Source: an uncultured Geobacteraceae bacterium (GTDB lineage Bacteria > Desulfobacterota > Desulfuromonadia > Geobacterales > Pseudopelobacteraceae). From it: DNA of 15,167 nucleotides. The stretch is from assembly GCA_903879825.1 (NCBI GenBank), contig CAIRND010000362.1, positions 1 through 15,167 on the forward strand. Reading direction: 5' to 3'. Below are positions 6,529 to 15,134 of the stretch, piece after piece. The notes under the pieces are model-generated. The model saw only the letters and a program-made list of their open reading frames with translations. It was not told where the DNA came from and ran no database searches. The translations under genes and the position numbers were made by a program. Position 1 is the first letter of the stretch; the number at the start of each line of letters is the position of its first letter.

Positions 6529-8673
6529 TTAAACTTTACTGCGGTAGTAGGCAGAACGTCCAATTTTTAGAATTCTGGCGGCCTGAGCTTTATTGCCATT
6601 GCAGTGTTCAAGGGTAATGGCCATGATTTGATCAAGCAATGTATCAAGTCCTACGTCGGTGGAGGATAACAAAAGTTTATATGTTATTGCCTTTTCGTCG
6701 ATAGATACGGAATCAGGAACTGAATCAGTTGTGACGATGGCCAGATGTTCAGGGGTAATCATTCCACCATCGGCAATGATAGCCGCCCGTTCAAGACAGT
6801 TACGTAATTCGCGGACATTACCCGGCCAGCGGTAGGCAAGTAACTGCTTCATGGCTTGTGGAGAGATACCAGGCAATGGTCGCCCAAGTTCATGCCGGAG
6901 TACTATAAGCAAATGATCACACAGGAGCGGTATGTCTTCACAGCGCTCCCTAAGCGGGGGTATTCTGAGGGGAAATATATTTATACGGTGGAACAGGTCT
7001 TCCCTAAAACGCCCTTCCAGCACCAGCAGAGAAAGATCACGGTTTGTTGATACGATTATTCTGCACTCTACCTGCACCAAGATATTACTGCCGATCCTCT
7101 CAAATGTGCGTTCTTCCAGCACGCGCAATAGTTTTGCCTGAAGCGATATTGGCATGTCGCCAATTTCGTCAAGCAAGATGGTTCCACCCTTGGCAATACT
7201 AAATTTCCCCTCACGATCGCTGTCTGCTCCGGTGAAGGCACCGCGTACATGACCGAAAAGCTCGCTTTCCAGTAGATTCTCAGGGATAGCGGCGCAGTTG
7301 ACAGCAATAAACTTTCCAGGGAGGTCACTACTTGCAGTATGAATTGCACGGGCCAACACCTCTTTTCCCGAGCCGCTTTCACCGTAGAGAGCCACTGTCG
7401 TCTGGCGAGCTTTGGAAACGCGTGCAGCTAATTCCAACTGCGTTCTCAGAGCTGAGCTATTGGTGACTATCGTATGAAAGCTGTAAAGCTCCCGTTCATC
7501 CTGTACTATTCGATTTAACTCGTCCTGCAATATCTTCCGCTCGGTAATATCCTGAACCGTTCCCGAGGAACGGAGTGGTAAACCGACTGCATCAAAACTG
7601 GTTTCACACTGTTCATGTACATATTTAATACGGTTTCCTGCCAACAATATACGATGGGTGATGCCATAAGGAGTATGTGTTTGTAATGAGCTTTCAAAGG
7701 TGTTGCGAACTATTTCCCGATCATCGGGGTGAATAGCTTTAAAAAAAGCCTCGTAAGAGGATCCAAAACGACTGACGTCGGTTTCGAATATCCGGTATAT
7801 TTCATCAGACCATTGCAACTTTCCGGTAGCGTGATCCAGATCCCAATATCCCAGTTTAGCAAGTCGCTGGGCTTCCGTCAGTCTGGCCTCGCTTATCCCT
7901 AAAGCCTGTGATGATACTATCTGATCAGTTGAATCCATGAATAAGGTTGCGAACTGACACGGAGCCGGTGAATAGGCGTAAACAGAATAGTAACGGTTGA
8001 GTATGGAAGAATGCCGGGTAAAACGCTCAGAAGTGCCGGTAAGTGCAACTTTGCCATAAACGTCAATCCAGACAGCATCTTCGTTAGGCATTACCTCCGA
8101 CAGCCGTTTGCCTACGACATCTTTGCGGGTTAATCCCGTTAATTTCTCAAAGGCTTCATTGATTTCAAGAAAGCGGTAGTCACAGGGAACTCCCTTCTGA
8201 TCGCAGATTATTTCATGGACTGCAAAGCCTTCAGACATGTTGCTAAAAAGAGTCCGATATCGAGTTTCACTTACCTGCAACGCTTCGCCAAGACACTTCG
8301 CGTCTGTAATGTCACGTGCGACTACAAGCAGTCCGTACACTTCTCCATCGGCATAGGTCATAGGAATTTTTTGAGCGTCGAGGCATCTGCTGGAACCATC
8401 AGCTAATTTGAACCAAATATCTAACCTACGAGGAGATGCCGCAGTCATTATAGCACGGTCCTCTTCTTGAAATTTCGCTGCCATCTCGGCATCAGGCATC
8501 AGGTCAAAATCGCTCTTTCCGACAATCTCCTCACGTGAGAGTCCGAAACACAATTCAGCAAACGTATGGTTGCAACCACGAAAAACGCCGTTTGTGTCTT
8601 TCCAGAAGATGAAGTCCGGTATGGCATCAATAATGGTACCAAGAATGTCGGGTGAACTATATGGCGTTAGCAT
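6529..8673 (-). CDS. sigma-54-dependent transcriptional activator with three PAS domains
   Basis: This is a 714-residue enhancer-binding protein. Three PAS-type sensor domains occupy about 8-125, 135-250 and 265-380, with typical endings such as VVARDITDAK and GTVQDITERK. The AAA+ domain (about 402-630) shows Walker A GESGSGKE (431-438), the sigma-54 contact loop GAFTGA (478-483), Walker B ILLDEIGD (499-506), STNRDL (542-547), the arginine-finger region RFREDLFHRI (555-564) and WPGNVREL (616-623). A Fis-type helix-turn-helix closes the protein (NKAQAARILKIGRSAYYR, about 694-711). No receiver domain is present, so control is probably through the PAS domains rather than a phosphorylated Asp. 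There are no membrane segments. The ATG at 8673 is the only reasonable start, although its ribosome site is weak (TGAG). It lies directly upstream of the chemoreceptor operon and its probable binding sites are in the intervening 212 bp. The family is certain; the target is inferred. Confidence 0.95.
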   Translation of the reverse strand: MLTPYSSPDILGTIIDAIPDFIFWKDTNGVFRGCNHTFAELCFGLSREEIVGKSDFDLMPDAEMAAKFQEEDRAIMTAASPRRLDIWFKLADGSSRCLDAQKIPMTYADGEVYGLLVVARDITDAKCLGEALQVSETRYRTLFSNMSEGFAVHEIICDQKGVPCDYRFLEINEAFEKLTGLTRKDVVGKRLSEVMPNEDAVWIDVYGKVALTGTSERFTRHSSILNRYYSVYAYSPAPCQFATLFMDSTDQIVSSQALGISEARLTEAQRLAKLGYWDLDHATGKLQWSDEIYRIFETDVSRFGSSYEAFFKAIHPDDREIVRNTFESSLQTHTPYGITHRILLAGNRIKYVHEQCETSFDAVGLPLRSSGTVQDITERKILQDELNRIVQDERELYSFHTIVTNSSALRTQLELAARVSKARQTTVALYGESGSGKEVLARAIHTASSDLPGKFIAVNCAAIPENLLESELFGHVRGAFTGADSDREGKFSIAKGGTILLDEIGDMPISLQAKLLRVLEERTFERIGSNILVQVECRIIVSTNRDLSLLVLEGRFREDLFHRINIFPLRIPPLRERCEDIPLLCDHLLIVLRHELGRPLPGISPQAMKQLLAYRWPGNVRELRNCLERAAIIADGGMITPEHLAIVTTDSVPDSVSIDEKAITYKLLLSSTDVGLDTLLDQIMAITLEHCNGNKAQAARILKIGRSAYYRSKV

Positions 8674-9025
8674 GCGCTCAACATATCAGGATTAGTCCGT
8701 AATTTCCAAAATAAATTACGCTCTATCATATTACGGACACTCGCACTATAAAAATATATTGCATACGGATTGTGTATACGGTATAGGTGCCTGAAATAAT
8801 TAGACTCATAATATGTTGAATTCAATTGTCAGAAATCTGAACAATGCAAAAATGACTTTCTATTTTAATGTGATGGGCCGTTTGAAAAAGGCTTGCGACA
8901 ACTAACTCAGTTATCTCCTTACCGCCCGTCCGTTTGTTCCCATTTCAAACAATTCTTTTATGGGCATCTGAATCGGAAAACGGTGATACTAATCCAGCTT
9001 TTTGTAAATACAGGGAAAGTTGTAT
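8674..9025. other. divergent intergenic region with inverted repeats
   Basis: This 352-bp AT-rich region separates the minus-strand activator from the plus-strand HD-GYP gene, so both promoters should be here. It holds the inverted repeat listed separately at 8695-8738, a 10-bp palindrome TTGAATTCAA at 8816-8825, and a possible extended -10 element TGATACTAAT (8984-8993) about 30 bp before the HD-GYP start, without a matching -35. I see no convincing -24/-12 element, no copy of the TGTRTC-N5-GACACA site, no c-di-GMP riboswitch core and no small gene. Confidence 0.5.
8695..8738. repeat. inverted repeat upstream of the sigma-54 activator gene
   Basis: GTCCGTAAT (8695-8703) and ATTACGGAC (8730-8738) form perfect 9-bp arms 26 bases apart. 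A third related element, AAATTACG (8713-8720), pairs with CGTAATTT (8698-8705) as an 8-bp repeat with a 7-base loop, so the left arm could pair with either partner. It ends 22 bp before the activator start codon. It could be an operator for the activator gene or a leader hairpin with two alternative forms. Confidence 0.55.
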
Positions 9026-10582
9026 ATGTCACTGAAAAACTTTAAGGACTGGCGAATTACTTCCAAAATTACATTTACTTCCATGTCGAGCGGCATTTTG
9101 CTCATTGTTTTGCTGTTTACGTACCTGCTTCCTTTAATCGAAAATAAAATTATGGAGGAACGTTTAGGAACCATTAGATCTATTGTTGAGTTTTCTATTG
9201 GTATAATAGAACAAAAGAATGCACAGGTAAAATCCGGTGCAATAACGATAAAAGAGGCGCAAAAAGCGGCCATAGAGGAACTGAGCACGTTGCGTTATGG
9301 CAAGAAAGAATACGTCTGGATTCATGATCTGACCACTCCGGTGCCGGTTATGATAATGCACCCGACTTCTCCGGCATTAAATAGTATGGTTTTGGGCGAC
9401 CAAAGCTTTAACAAGGCTACTTCTATTGGCGATGCAGCCGGAAAAGTAGATCAAAAATTTAAAAATAAAAACCTTTTCATTGCCATGAATGAGGTTGTAA
9501 AGCGAAGTGAGGTTGGAACAGTAAAATATGAATGGAATAAAGCAACCGAAGATGGAGGAGTAACGAACGAACTCTACCCCAAGATGTCATACGTCAAGAA
9601 ATTTGCACCATGGGGGTGGGTTGTAGGAAGTGGGCTTTATGTGGATGATGTAATAGCCAGCACTGTGGTTATGAGGAGGAGTATTTTTGCCATCTGCATC
9701 ATATTCGCACTTTTATGCATTTCTCTGTCATTTTTTTCAGAGCGTAGCATCTCAACAGCCATTGATACGTTTGGAAAGAATTTGGACGATATGAGTAATG
9801 GTGAGGTCGGAATTGCCGAGCACATGAATGTGGACCTGGACGGAGAGACCGGTCTTCTCGCGAAGCATTTAAACCGATATGTTGATAGGCTTAAAGAAAA
9901 ATTTGAAGGAATAAACAGTCGCTTGCTACTGAAGCAAATTGTTGAGCTTACAAATGCACAACATGCAACTATCTTTGCGATGGCTAAGTTGGCAGAGCAG
10001 CGAGATGAAGATACCGGTGCCCATCTCGAGCGTGTTCGCGAATACTGTAAACTATTAGCGGAAAGCATTGGGAAAGATCACCCTTATAAATCACAAGTAA
10101 CTCAGTCCTTCATTAAACGCATTCAGCACGCAGCTCCTCTACACGATATTGGCAAGGTAGCTATTCCGGATTGCGTTTTGCTCAAGCCAGGCAAATTGGA
10201 TAAAGATGAATTTGCAATCATAAAAAGTCACGTTGTGATTGGTGCAGACAACTTACAGGCAGTTTTCAATCAGTACTCAAAAAACGCCTTTATTGGCATG
10301 GGAATCGAGATCGCGCTTTATCACCATGAACGTTGGGATGGCACAGGCTATCCAGACAAACTGATTGGCATCAATATCCCACTATCAGCAAGGATCATGG
10401 CACTGGCGGATGTATATGATGCACTCCGCTCAGACAGGTGTTATCGCAAAGGCATTAATCACAGTGACACACTTGTTATGATCAAAGATGAAAGTGGCAA
10501 ACATTTTGATCCTTTCCTGGTGGATGTTTTTCTTGAAGTCGAATGTGACTTCGAAAATATCGCTTCGGCAATTACGGTTTAG
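9026..10582 (+). CDS. Cache-domain HD-GYP c-di-GMP phosphodiesterase, membrane-bound
   Basis: The 518-residue product has a membrane segment at about 21-38, a periplasmic Cache-type sensor domain (about 39-215; YGKKEYVWIHD and APWGWVVGSGLYVDD are typical single-Cache patterns), a second membrane segment (about 218-238), a linker resembling HAMP, and a C-terminal HD-GYP domain (about 305-510). The HD-GYP residues expected for metal binding and catalysis are present: the HD pair in LHDIGK (373-374), a histidine in KSHVVIG (402), and HHERWDGTGYP (433-443). HD-GYP enzymes hydrolyse cyclic di-GMP, so this protein probably lowers c-di-GMP in response to a small periplasmic ligand. A TTG six bases upstream could also start translation, but AGGGA is better placed for the ATG at 9026. 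It is followed 25 bp later by a hybrid kinase gene and the two are probably co-transcribed. Confidence 0.92.
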   Translation: MSLKNFKDWRITSKITFTSMSSGILLIVLLFTYLLPLIENKIMEERLGTIRSIVEFSIGIIEQKNAQVKSGAITIKEAQKAAIEELSTLRYGKKEYVWIHDLTTPVPVMIMHPTSPALNSMVLGDQSFNKATSIGDAAGKVDQKFKNKNLFIAMNEVVKRSEVGTVKYEWNKATEDGGVTNELYPKMSYVKKFAPWGWVVGSGLYVDDVIASTVVMRRSIFAICIIFALLCISLSFFSERSISTAIDTFGKNLDDMSNGEVGIAEHMNVDLDGETGLLAKHLNRYVDRLKEKFEGINSRLLLKQIVELTNAQHATIFAMAKLAEQRDEDTGAHLERVREYCKLLAESIGKDHPYKSQVTQSFIKRIQHAAPLHDIGKVAIPDCVLLKPGKLDKDEFAIIKSHVVIGADNLQAVFNQYSKNAFIGMGIEIALYHHERWDGTGYPDKLIGINIPLSARIMALADVYDALRSDRCYRKGINHSDTLVMIKDESGKHFDPFLVDVFLEVECDFENIASAITV

Positions 10583-10607
10583 GCCACATAGCCGATAAGA
10601 ATAGTAA

Positions 10608-13346
10608 TTGACTGCAACTTTCCGCTTCAGGTTACTTTTGAAAACACTCACTCACAATAAAAAGCCCAATGAAATAACAAAAATACTTCGCTATGCGGTA
10701 GTCTGCGCTCTATTGTGGACAGTAATGCTCGCCGGTTTGTTTACCTTCTATTTCAATAGAAATCGTCATGCTATCCATGAAATTGGTGTTGGAATGGCAC
10801 AGGATATTTTTGAGAAGGACATTCTCCTCCGCCGCTGGGCTGATCAGCATGGTGGAGTCTATGTAATGGAATCCGCAGCCACCGCAACCAACCACCAATT
10901 TTCGCATATCAACCCCGCACTTATGTCCCGCCAAATATATGAATTAGCCCGCGAACGGCCGGGCATTCCCCAGGGACACATCACAAGTTTGAATCCTATA
11001 CGCCCAGAAAACAACCCAGACCCATGGGAGACACAGGCCCTCAGATCATTTGAAAAAGGTTCCAGAGAAGTGGTTGAACTGGTACATATGAATGGCCAAC
11101 CCTACATGCGTATCATGCGGCCACTTGTAACTGAAAAACCATGTCTAAAATGTCATTCTGCACAGGGATATAAAGAGGGTGATGGTCGTGGTGGAATTAG
11201 TGTAACACTTTCTCTTAGCTTGATTACAAAGACCCTGAATAGTCAATTGTATCAGGTCGCATTCATCCATTCCCTCATTTGGCTTCTCGGAATGGGTTTT
11301 ATCATGATTGGAAGCCGCAAGATTGTTAACACGGTATTGCTGCTGCGTAATGAACGCAATGCGCTCTTTGAAAGCGAAGAAACATATCGTCGCCAGTTTG
11401 CTGATAATACCTCCATTATGCTACTGATTGATCCCTCCAATAAGCTTGTTATTGATGCCAATATCACTGCCCTGCATTTCTATGGATATCACCGCGACCA
11501 AATGCTGACAAAACACTTTAGTGATATACTCGCACTGCCTTCCAGTGAAGACGACGTTCGCCCCGCAGATTCAGTATTCCCAAATCAGGGCAGTAAACAT
11601 GAAACCCAACACCGCTTGGAGGATGGGTCAATTCGCGAAGTAGAAGAATCGTCCAGCATAATCCAGTTTGGAGAGCGTCATATTTTACACGTGATAGTTT
11701 TCGATATTTCCGAACGTAAACGGGCCGAAAAGGCATTAGTTGAAACACAGAATCAACTAACAGATATTATAAATTTTTTGCCGGACGCAACTCTCGCCAT
11801 TGATAAGGATAAACGGATCATCATCTGGAATCGGGCCATTGAGCAAATGACAGGGATCCAAGCAGCCGATATGATTGGCAAAAATGACTACGCGTACACA
11901 ATCCCGTTTTATGGAGAGGCACGGCCACAGTTAATGGATCTGGTCTTTGCCGATCAAGAGGAAATCGCTGCAAAGTATCCCAATCTCATTCGAGAAGGTG
12001 ACACCATCGTTGGGGAAGCTTATTGTAATGCACTCTATAACGGGAGAGGTGCTTGGGTTTTTGCCAAGGCATCACCACTTCACGATCAATCCGGAAACGT
12101 AATTGGTGCAATCGAGTGCATCCGTGACATCACTGCACAAAAACGGGCAGAAGAGGAACGCCGACAATTTGAACTGCAATTTCAACAAACCCAAAAACTG
12201 GAGAGCCTTGGCGTCTTGTCCGGTGGTATTGCGCATGATTTCAACAATATTTTGGCAATAATCATGGGGTATTGCGCTCTGATACGGGCAGATTATAACG
12301 ACGCAGAAGCCTATATCCCCGTGGTAGAAAAAGCTGCGGAACGTGCTGCGGAACTTTGCAGACAAATGCTGACATACGCAGGGAAAGCACAATATGCCCC
12401 AACCCAGGTCAATATGTGGTTACTTGTTGATGAGATGGTGAATATGCTGAGGGCAACAGTTAACCAGAATGCGAGTATCAACTTTTTGACACTATCATCT
12501 GATATCCTGATCATTGAAGCTGATGCCAGCCAACTCAGACAGGTTGTGATGAATTTGATCATCAATGCTGCAGAGTCTATTGGTGACTTGCAAGGTGAAG
12601 TCAACGTATCACTAACAAATAAGTCAATAATGGAGGGTCAATCAGATAAGGATCATCTCGGGATTCTTATTCCAGTGGGTCAGTATCTCTGCCTAAATAT
12701 AACTGATAATGGCTGCGGAATGACTGATGAAACTAAACAGCGAATTTTTGAACCGTTTTATACCACTAAATTTAGCGGGAGGGGTTTGGGAATGTCTGCT
12801 GTACTTGGTATAATCACAGCCCATAGTGGTGCATTGCAACTTTCAAGTAAACCGAACAATGGTTCAACTTTCACGGTTTATTTGCCAGTTCCGCTGTATG
12901 CCTCTGCAGGAGCTCCGTTACAACAACAATTAACGCCATTAGTGCCGTGGCAGGAAAGCGGCACTATTTTACTGGTAGAAGACGAAGAACAAGTTAGAAC
13001 AACAGTACAGCTCCTCCTGAAAAAGCTTGGGTTCAACATTGTGACAGCATCTAATGGCAAGGAAGCTTTGGAGATGTACCAGAAAAATGAAGCAAAAATC
13101 ACAGTCGTTATAACCGATATTGGCATGCCCGTCATGGACGGTTATGAGTTATTTGGTGCGTTGAAAAAAATCTGTCCAGGATTGCCGATTATTATCTCCA
13201 GTGGTTTTGGTGAAGTAGCCGTGACTTCGCGTATAGCCCGTGAAAAAATAGCCGGATTTATCAATAAACCCTACAAAATAGGTGACATACAAAATACATT
13301 GAAGAACGTTATGGTTGAAAGACAACTAAAACAAAGTAATTTATGA
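10608..13346 (+). CDS. hybrid histidine kinase with periplasmic c-type heme sensor (DUF3365/Tll0287-like)
   Basis: The 912-residue protein has TM1 at about 27-49, a periplasmic domain (about 50-215) containing one CxxCH heme motif (C179, C182, H183) in the setting RPLVTEKPCLKCHSAQGY typical of DUF3365/Tll0287-like heme domains, and TM2 at about 220-236. Two PAS domains follow (about 258-370 and 383-510), then the kinase core with H543 in GGIAHDFNN, N-box N653, G1 DNGCG (700-704) and G2 GRGLG (724-728), and a C-terminal receiver with E791/D792, phospho-acceptor D837, S864 and K887. It probably senses redox state or a heme ligand and passes phosphate to its own receiver; no output protein is adjacent. 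No ATG is available before TM1. The TTG at 10608 is used, and a TTG at 10638 is an equal candidate, so the first ten residues are uncertain. It is close behind the HD-GYP gene. Confidence 0.92.
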   Translation: MTATFRFRLLLKTLTHNKKPNEITKILRYAVVCALLWTVMLAGLFTFYFNRNRHAIHEIGVGMAQDIFEKDILLRRWADQHGGVYVMESAATATNHQFSHINPALMSRQIYELARERPGIPQGHITSLNPIRPENNPDPWETQALRSFEKGSREVVELVHMNGQPYMRIMRPLVTEKPCLKCHSAQGYKEGDGRGGISVTLSLSLITKTLNSQLYQVAFIHSLIWLLGMGFIMIGSRKIVNTVLLLRNERNALFESEETYRRQFADNTSIMLLIDPSNKLVIDANITALHFYGYHRDQMLTKHFSDILALPSSEDDVRPADSVFPNQGSKHETQHRLEDGSIREVEESSSIIQFGERHILHVIVFDISERKRAEKALVETQNQLTDIINFLPDATLAIDKDKRIIIWNRAIEQMTGIQAADMIGKNDYAYTIPFYGEARPQLMDLVFADQEEIAAKYPNLIREGDTIVGEAYCNALYNGRGAWVFAKASPLHDQSGNVIGAIECIRDITAQKRAEEERRQFELQFQQTQKLESLGVLSGGIAHDFNNILAIIMGYCALIRADYNDAEAYIPVVEKAAERAAELCRQMLTYAGKAQYAPTQVNMWLLVDEMVNMLRATVNQNASINFLTLSSDILIIEADASQLRQVVMNLIINAAESIGDLQGEVNVSLTNKSIMEGQSDKDHLGILIPVGQYLCLNITDNGCGMTDETKQRIFEPFYTTKFSGRGLGMSAVLGIITAHSGALQLSSKPNNGSTFTVYLPVPLYASAGAPLQQQLTPLVPWQESGTILLVEDEEQVRTTVQLLLKKLGFNIVTASNGKEALEMYQKNEAKITVVITDIGMPVMDGYELFGALKKICPGLPIIISSGFGEVAVTSRIAREKIAGFINKPYKIGDIQNTLKNVMVERQLKQSNL

Positions 13347-13413
13347 TCTTTATAGCGTCTATGAAGTCAACCCTTTTAGTTGCTTACATTCGAAAGGATA
13401 AAACACAATAATA

Positions 13414-13442
13414 TTGACGGTAGCCCTTATATTGGATACTAT
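13414..13442 (+). promoter_or_regulatory. sigma-70 type promoter of hipBA
   Basis: A -35 element TTGACG (13414-13419) is followed after exactly 17 bases by TACTAT (13437-13442) as -10, predicting a start near 13449 and a leader of about 44 bases before hipB. The -10 overlaps the left arm of the inverted repeat at 13440-13474. Confidence 0.65.
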
Positions 13443-13474
13443 CGTAGTCACTAAGTGGTTACATGACTACGATA
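13440..13474. promoter_or_regulatory. inverted-repeat operator for HipB
   Basis: TATCGTAGTCA (13440-13450) and TGACTACGATA (13464-13474) are perfect 11-bp inverted arms separated by 13 bases. The left arm overlaps the -10 element and the right arm lies just past the predicted start, 18 bp before the hipB start codon. HipB proteins of the E. coli type repress their own operon by binding inverted repeats that begin TATCC, and TATCG here is similar. Autorepression of hipBA through this site is therefore likely. Confidence 0.75.
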
Positions 13475-13492
13475 ATACTCAAATGGTGACTT

Positions 13493-13831
13493 ATGGCATC
13501 TCCAGTGAACCGTACATATCTCAGACAGACCCGAGATGCAGTAGAGCTGTTAGGCAAGCTCATCCGACTCGGCAGAAAAGAGCGCAAGATGACCGAGGAA
13601 GACCTGTCTGGACGTGCGGGAATATCCAGAAGAACTTTGCAGAAAATCGAGCGTGGAGACCTGAAGTGCGAGATCGGCCTGGTATTTGAGGTTGCCAACC
13701 TTGTGGGGGTGAATCTTTTTGGGGATGAAGGAAGATCGAACATAACCAGAAACTTACATCGAGTAGAGGATAAACTCGCTTTACTGCCTAAAGTGATTCG
13801 CAGTTTAGTTAAGGTGGACGATGAATTCTGA
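13493..13831 (+). CDS. hipB: HipB-like antitoxin, XRE-family DNA-binding protein
   Basis: The 112-residue protein has an XRE/Cro-type helix-turn-helix at about 18-78 (LGKLIRLGRKERKMTEEDLSG then AGISRRTLQKIERGD). About 35 further residues follow with a probable helix (LHRVEDKLALLPKVIRSLV). In HipBA modules this protein binds and neutralises the HipA kinase and represses the operon. The ATG at 13493 is the first in frame after a stop, but the nearest purine run (GGTGA) is only three bases away, so translation may be weak. The last 11 bases overlap the start of hipA, the usual arrangement for coupled antitoxin-toxin expression. The region upstream carries a matching promoter and operator. Assignment rests on the helix-turn-helix together with the adjacent hipA. 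Confidence 0.88.
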   Translation: MASPVNRTYLRQTRDAVELLGKLIRLGRKERKMTEEDLSGRAGISRRTLQKIERGDLKCEIGLVFEVANLVGVNLFGDEGRSNITRNLHRVEDKLALLPKVIRSLVKVDDEF

Positions 13832-15134
13832 GTACAATGAATTATATGTCTGGATCTGGCTCCCAGGAGCGACAGAACCAGTGGTGGCCGGCAAGCTTAT
13901 GGCCGTAGGACCGACATACGTCTTCAACTACGGAAAAAGTTATTTGCAGCGCGATAATGCTATAGCTATTTACGACGCTGAACTACCACTCCGTCAAGGG
14001 CAACTCCCTCTCCTCCCTGGGCTTTTCATTCCAGGGTGTTTGCGAGATGCAGCTCCTGATGCCTGGGGACGCAGAGTAATATTGAACAAGAAGTTCGGAA
14101 GTAAAGCGCCTGGAATCGACCCCGCAACACTGAACGAACTAAGTTACTTTATCGAGTCCGGGTCTGACCGAATAGGTGCTTTGGATTTCCAGCTATCACC
14201 TACGCAGTATGAGCCACGATATGCCTCCGGAGCCCACATTGAAGAACTGATTGAGGCAACCGAACTCGTCGAAAGGGGAATTCCGCTAACGGCGGAACTT
14301 GCCCAAGCCCTTCAGCATGGCACCTCAATCGGAGGAGCACGACCCAAGGCCCTCATAGAAAGTGATAGTAAGAAATTCATCGCAAAATTTTCTACCTCCA
14401 CCGATATCTACTCCGTTGTGAAAGTCGAGTATATCGCGATGAGACTTGCAGGCTTGGCCGGACTTGATGTTGCGCCTGTCTCATTGGAACGCGCTTCCGG
14501 CAAAGATGTACTGCTTGTCGAACGTTTCGATCGAAAGGTAACGGTCAACGGGTGGCAGCGCAAGAGTATTGTTTCTGCACTAACGCTGTTGTCTCTGGAC
14601 GAGATGATGGCACGCTATGCAAGCTACGAAATGCTGGCCGAGCTTGTCCGAACCAAATTCAGAAACGCTCAGAAAACGTTGCGCGAACTGTTTTCCCGCA
14701 TCGTGTTCAACATCCTGATAGGCAATACTGATGACCATGCCCGCAATCATGCGGCTTTCTGGGATGGACAAATGATGACTCTGACCCCAGCATATGACAT
14801 CTGCCCGCAGGGTCGCCATGGGCAAACCGCCACACAGGCAATGCTGATCACAGGAGAAGATCGATCAAGCAGGATTACCACTTGCAAGGCGTCTGCCCCG
14901 CAATTTTTACTTTCTGAAGATGAGGCAGTTGACATTATCGTTAGGCAGATTGAGTGCATCGAGCAGAATTGGCATATTATCTGTGACGAGGCATCACTAA
15001 GCGAGGTTGATCGGAATGTGCTTTGGGGAAATCAAATTTTGAATCCGTACGTTTTCGAGGGGCTGGAAAAGTCACATAGAGCATGGCCCCAAATGGAAGA
15101 GGTTTGCAGAAGGTGGGTTAGCGGCTATGACTGA
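13821..15134 (+). CDS. hipA: HipA-family toxin, serine/threonine protein kinase
   Basis: The 437-residue product is full length for HipA. The N-terminal subdomain (about 8-110) includes PGLFIPGCLRDAAPDAWGRR. The Gly-rich loop HGTSIGGARPKAL is at 166-178, the nucleotide-binding lysine is in KFIAKF (K189), VERFDR is at 233-238, the catalytic-loop motif is IGNTDDHARNH (300-310, with D304 as likely catalytic Asp), and metal-binding D326 is in LTPAYDI. E. coli HipA phosphorylates glutamyl-tRNA synthetase and causes growth arrest and persistence; related HipA kinases use other targets, so the substrate here is unknown. All key kinase residues are present, so it should be active unless neutralised by HipB. 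The start overlaps hipB by 11 bases and has AAGG about six bases upstream, inside hipB. The module reads as a compact unit distinct from the sensory genes to its left. Confidence 0.95.
   Translation: MNSEYNELYVWIWLPGATEPVVAGKLMAVGPTYVFNYGKSYLQRDNAIAIYDAELPLRQGQLPLLPGLFIPGCLRDAAPDAWGRRVILNKKFGSKAPGIDPATLNELSYFIESGSDRIGALDFQLSPTQYEPRYASGAHIEELIEATELVERGIPLTAELAQALQHGTSIGGARPKALIESDSKKFIAKFSTSTDIYSVVKVEYIAMRLAGLAGLDVAPVSLERASGKDVLLVERFDRKVTVNGWQRKSIVSALTLLSLDEMMARYASYEMLAELVRTKFRNAQKTLRELFSRIVFNILIGNTDDHARNHAAFWDGQMMTLTPAYDICPQGRHGQTATQAMLITGEDRSSRITTCKASAPQFLLSEDEAVDIIVRQIECIEQNWHIICDEASLSEVDRNVLWGNQILNPYVFEGLEKSHRAWPQMEEVCRRWVSGYD

Noticed and set aside
8674..9025. A c-di-GMP riboswitch upstream of the HD-GYP gene, as is frequent in Geobacter relatives.
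   Set aside because: I looked for the conserved riboswitch core and found no recognisable match in this region.
10610..13346. The absence of any ATG before TM1 of the hybrid kinase as a sign of a broken 5' end or frameshift.
   Set aside because: The frame is open and protein-like from TTG at 10608 through TM1, with two usable TTG starts, so a non-ATG start is the simpler reading.
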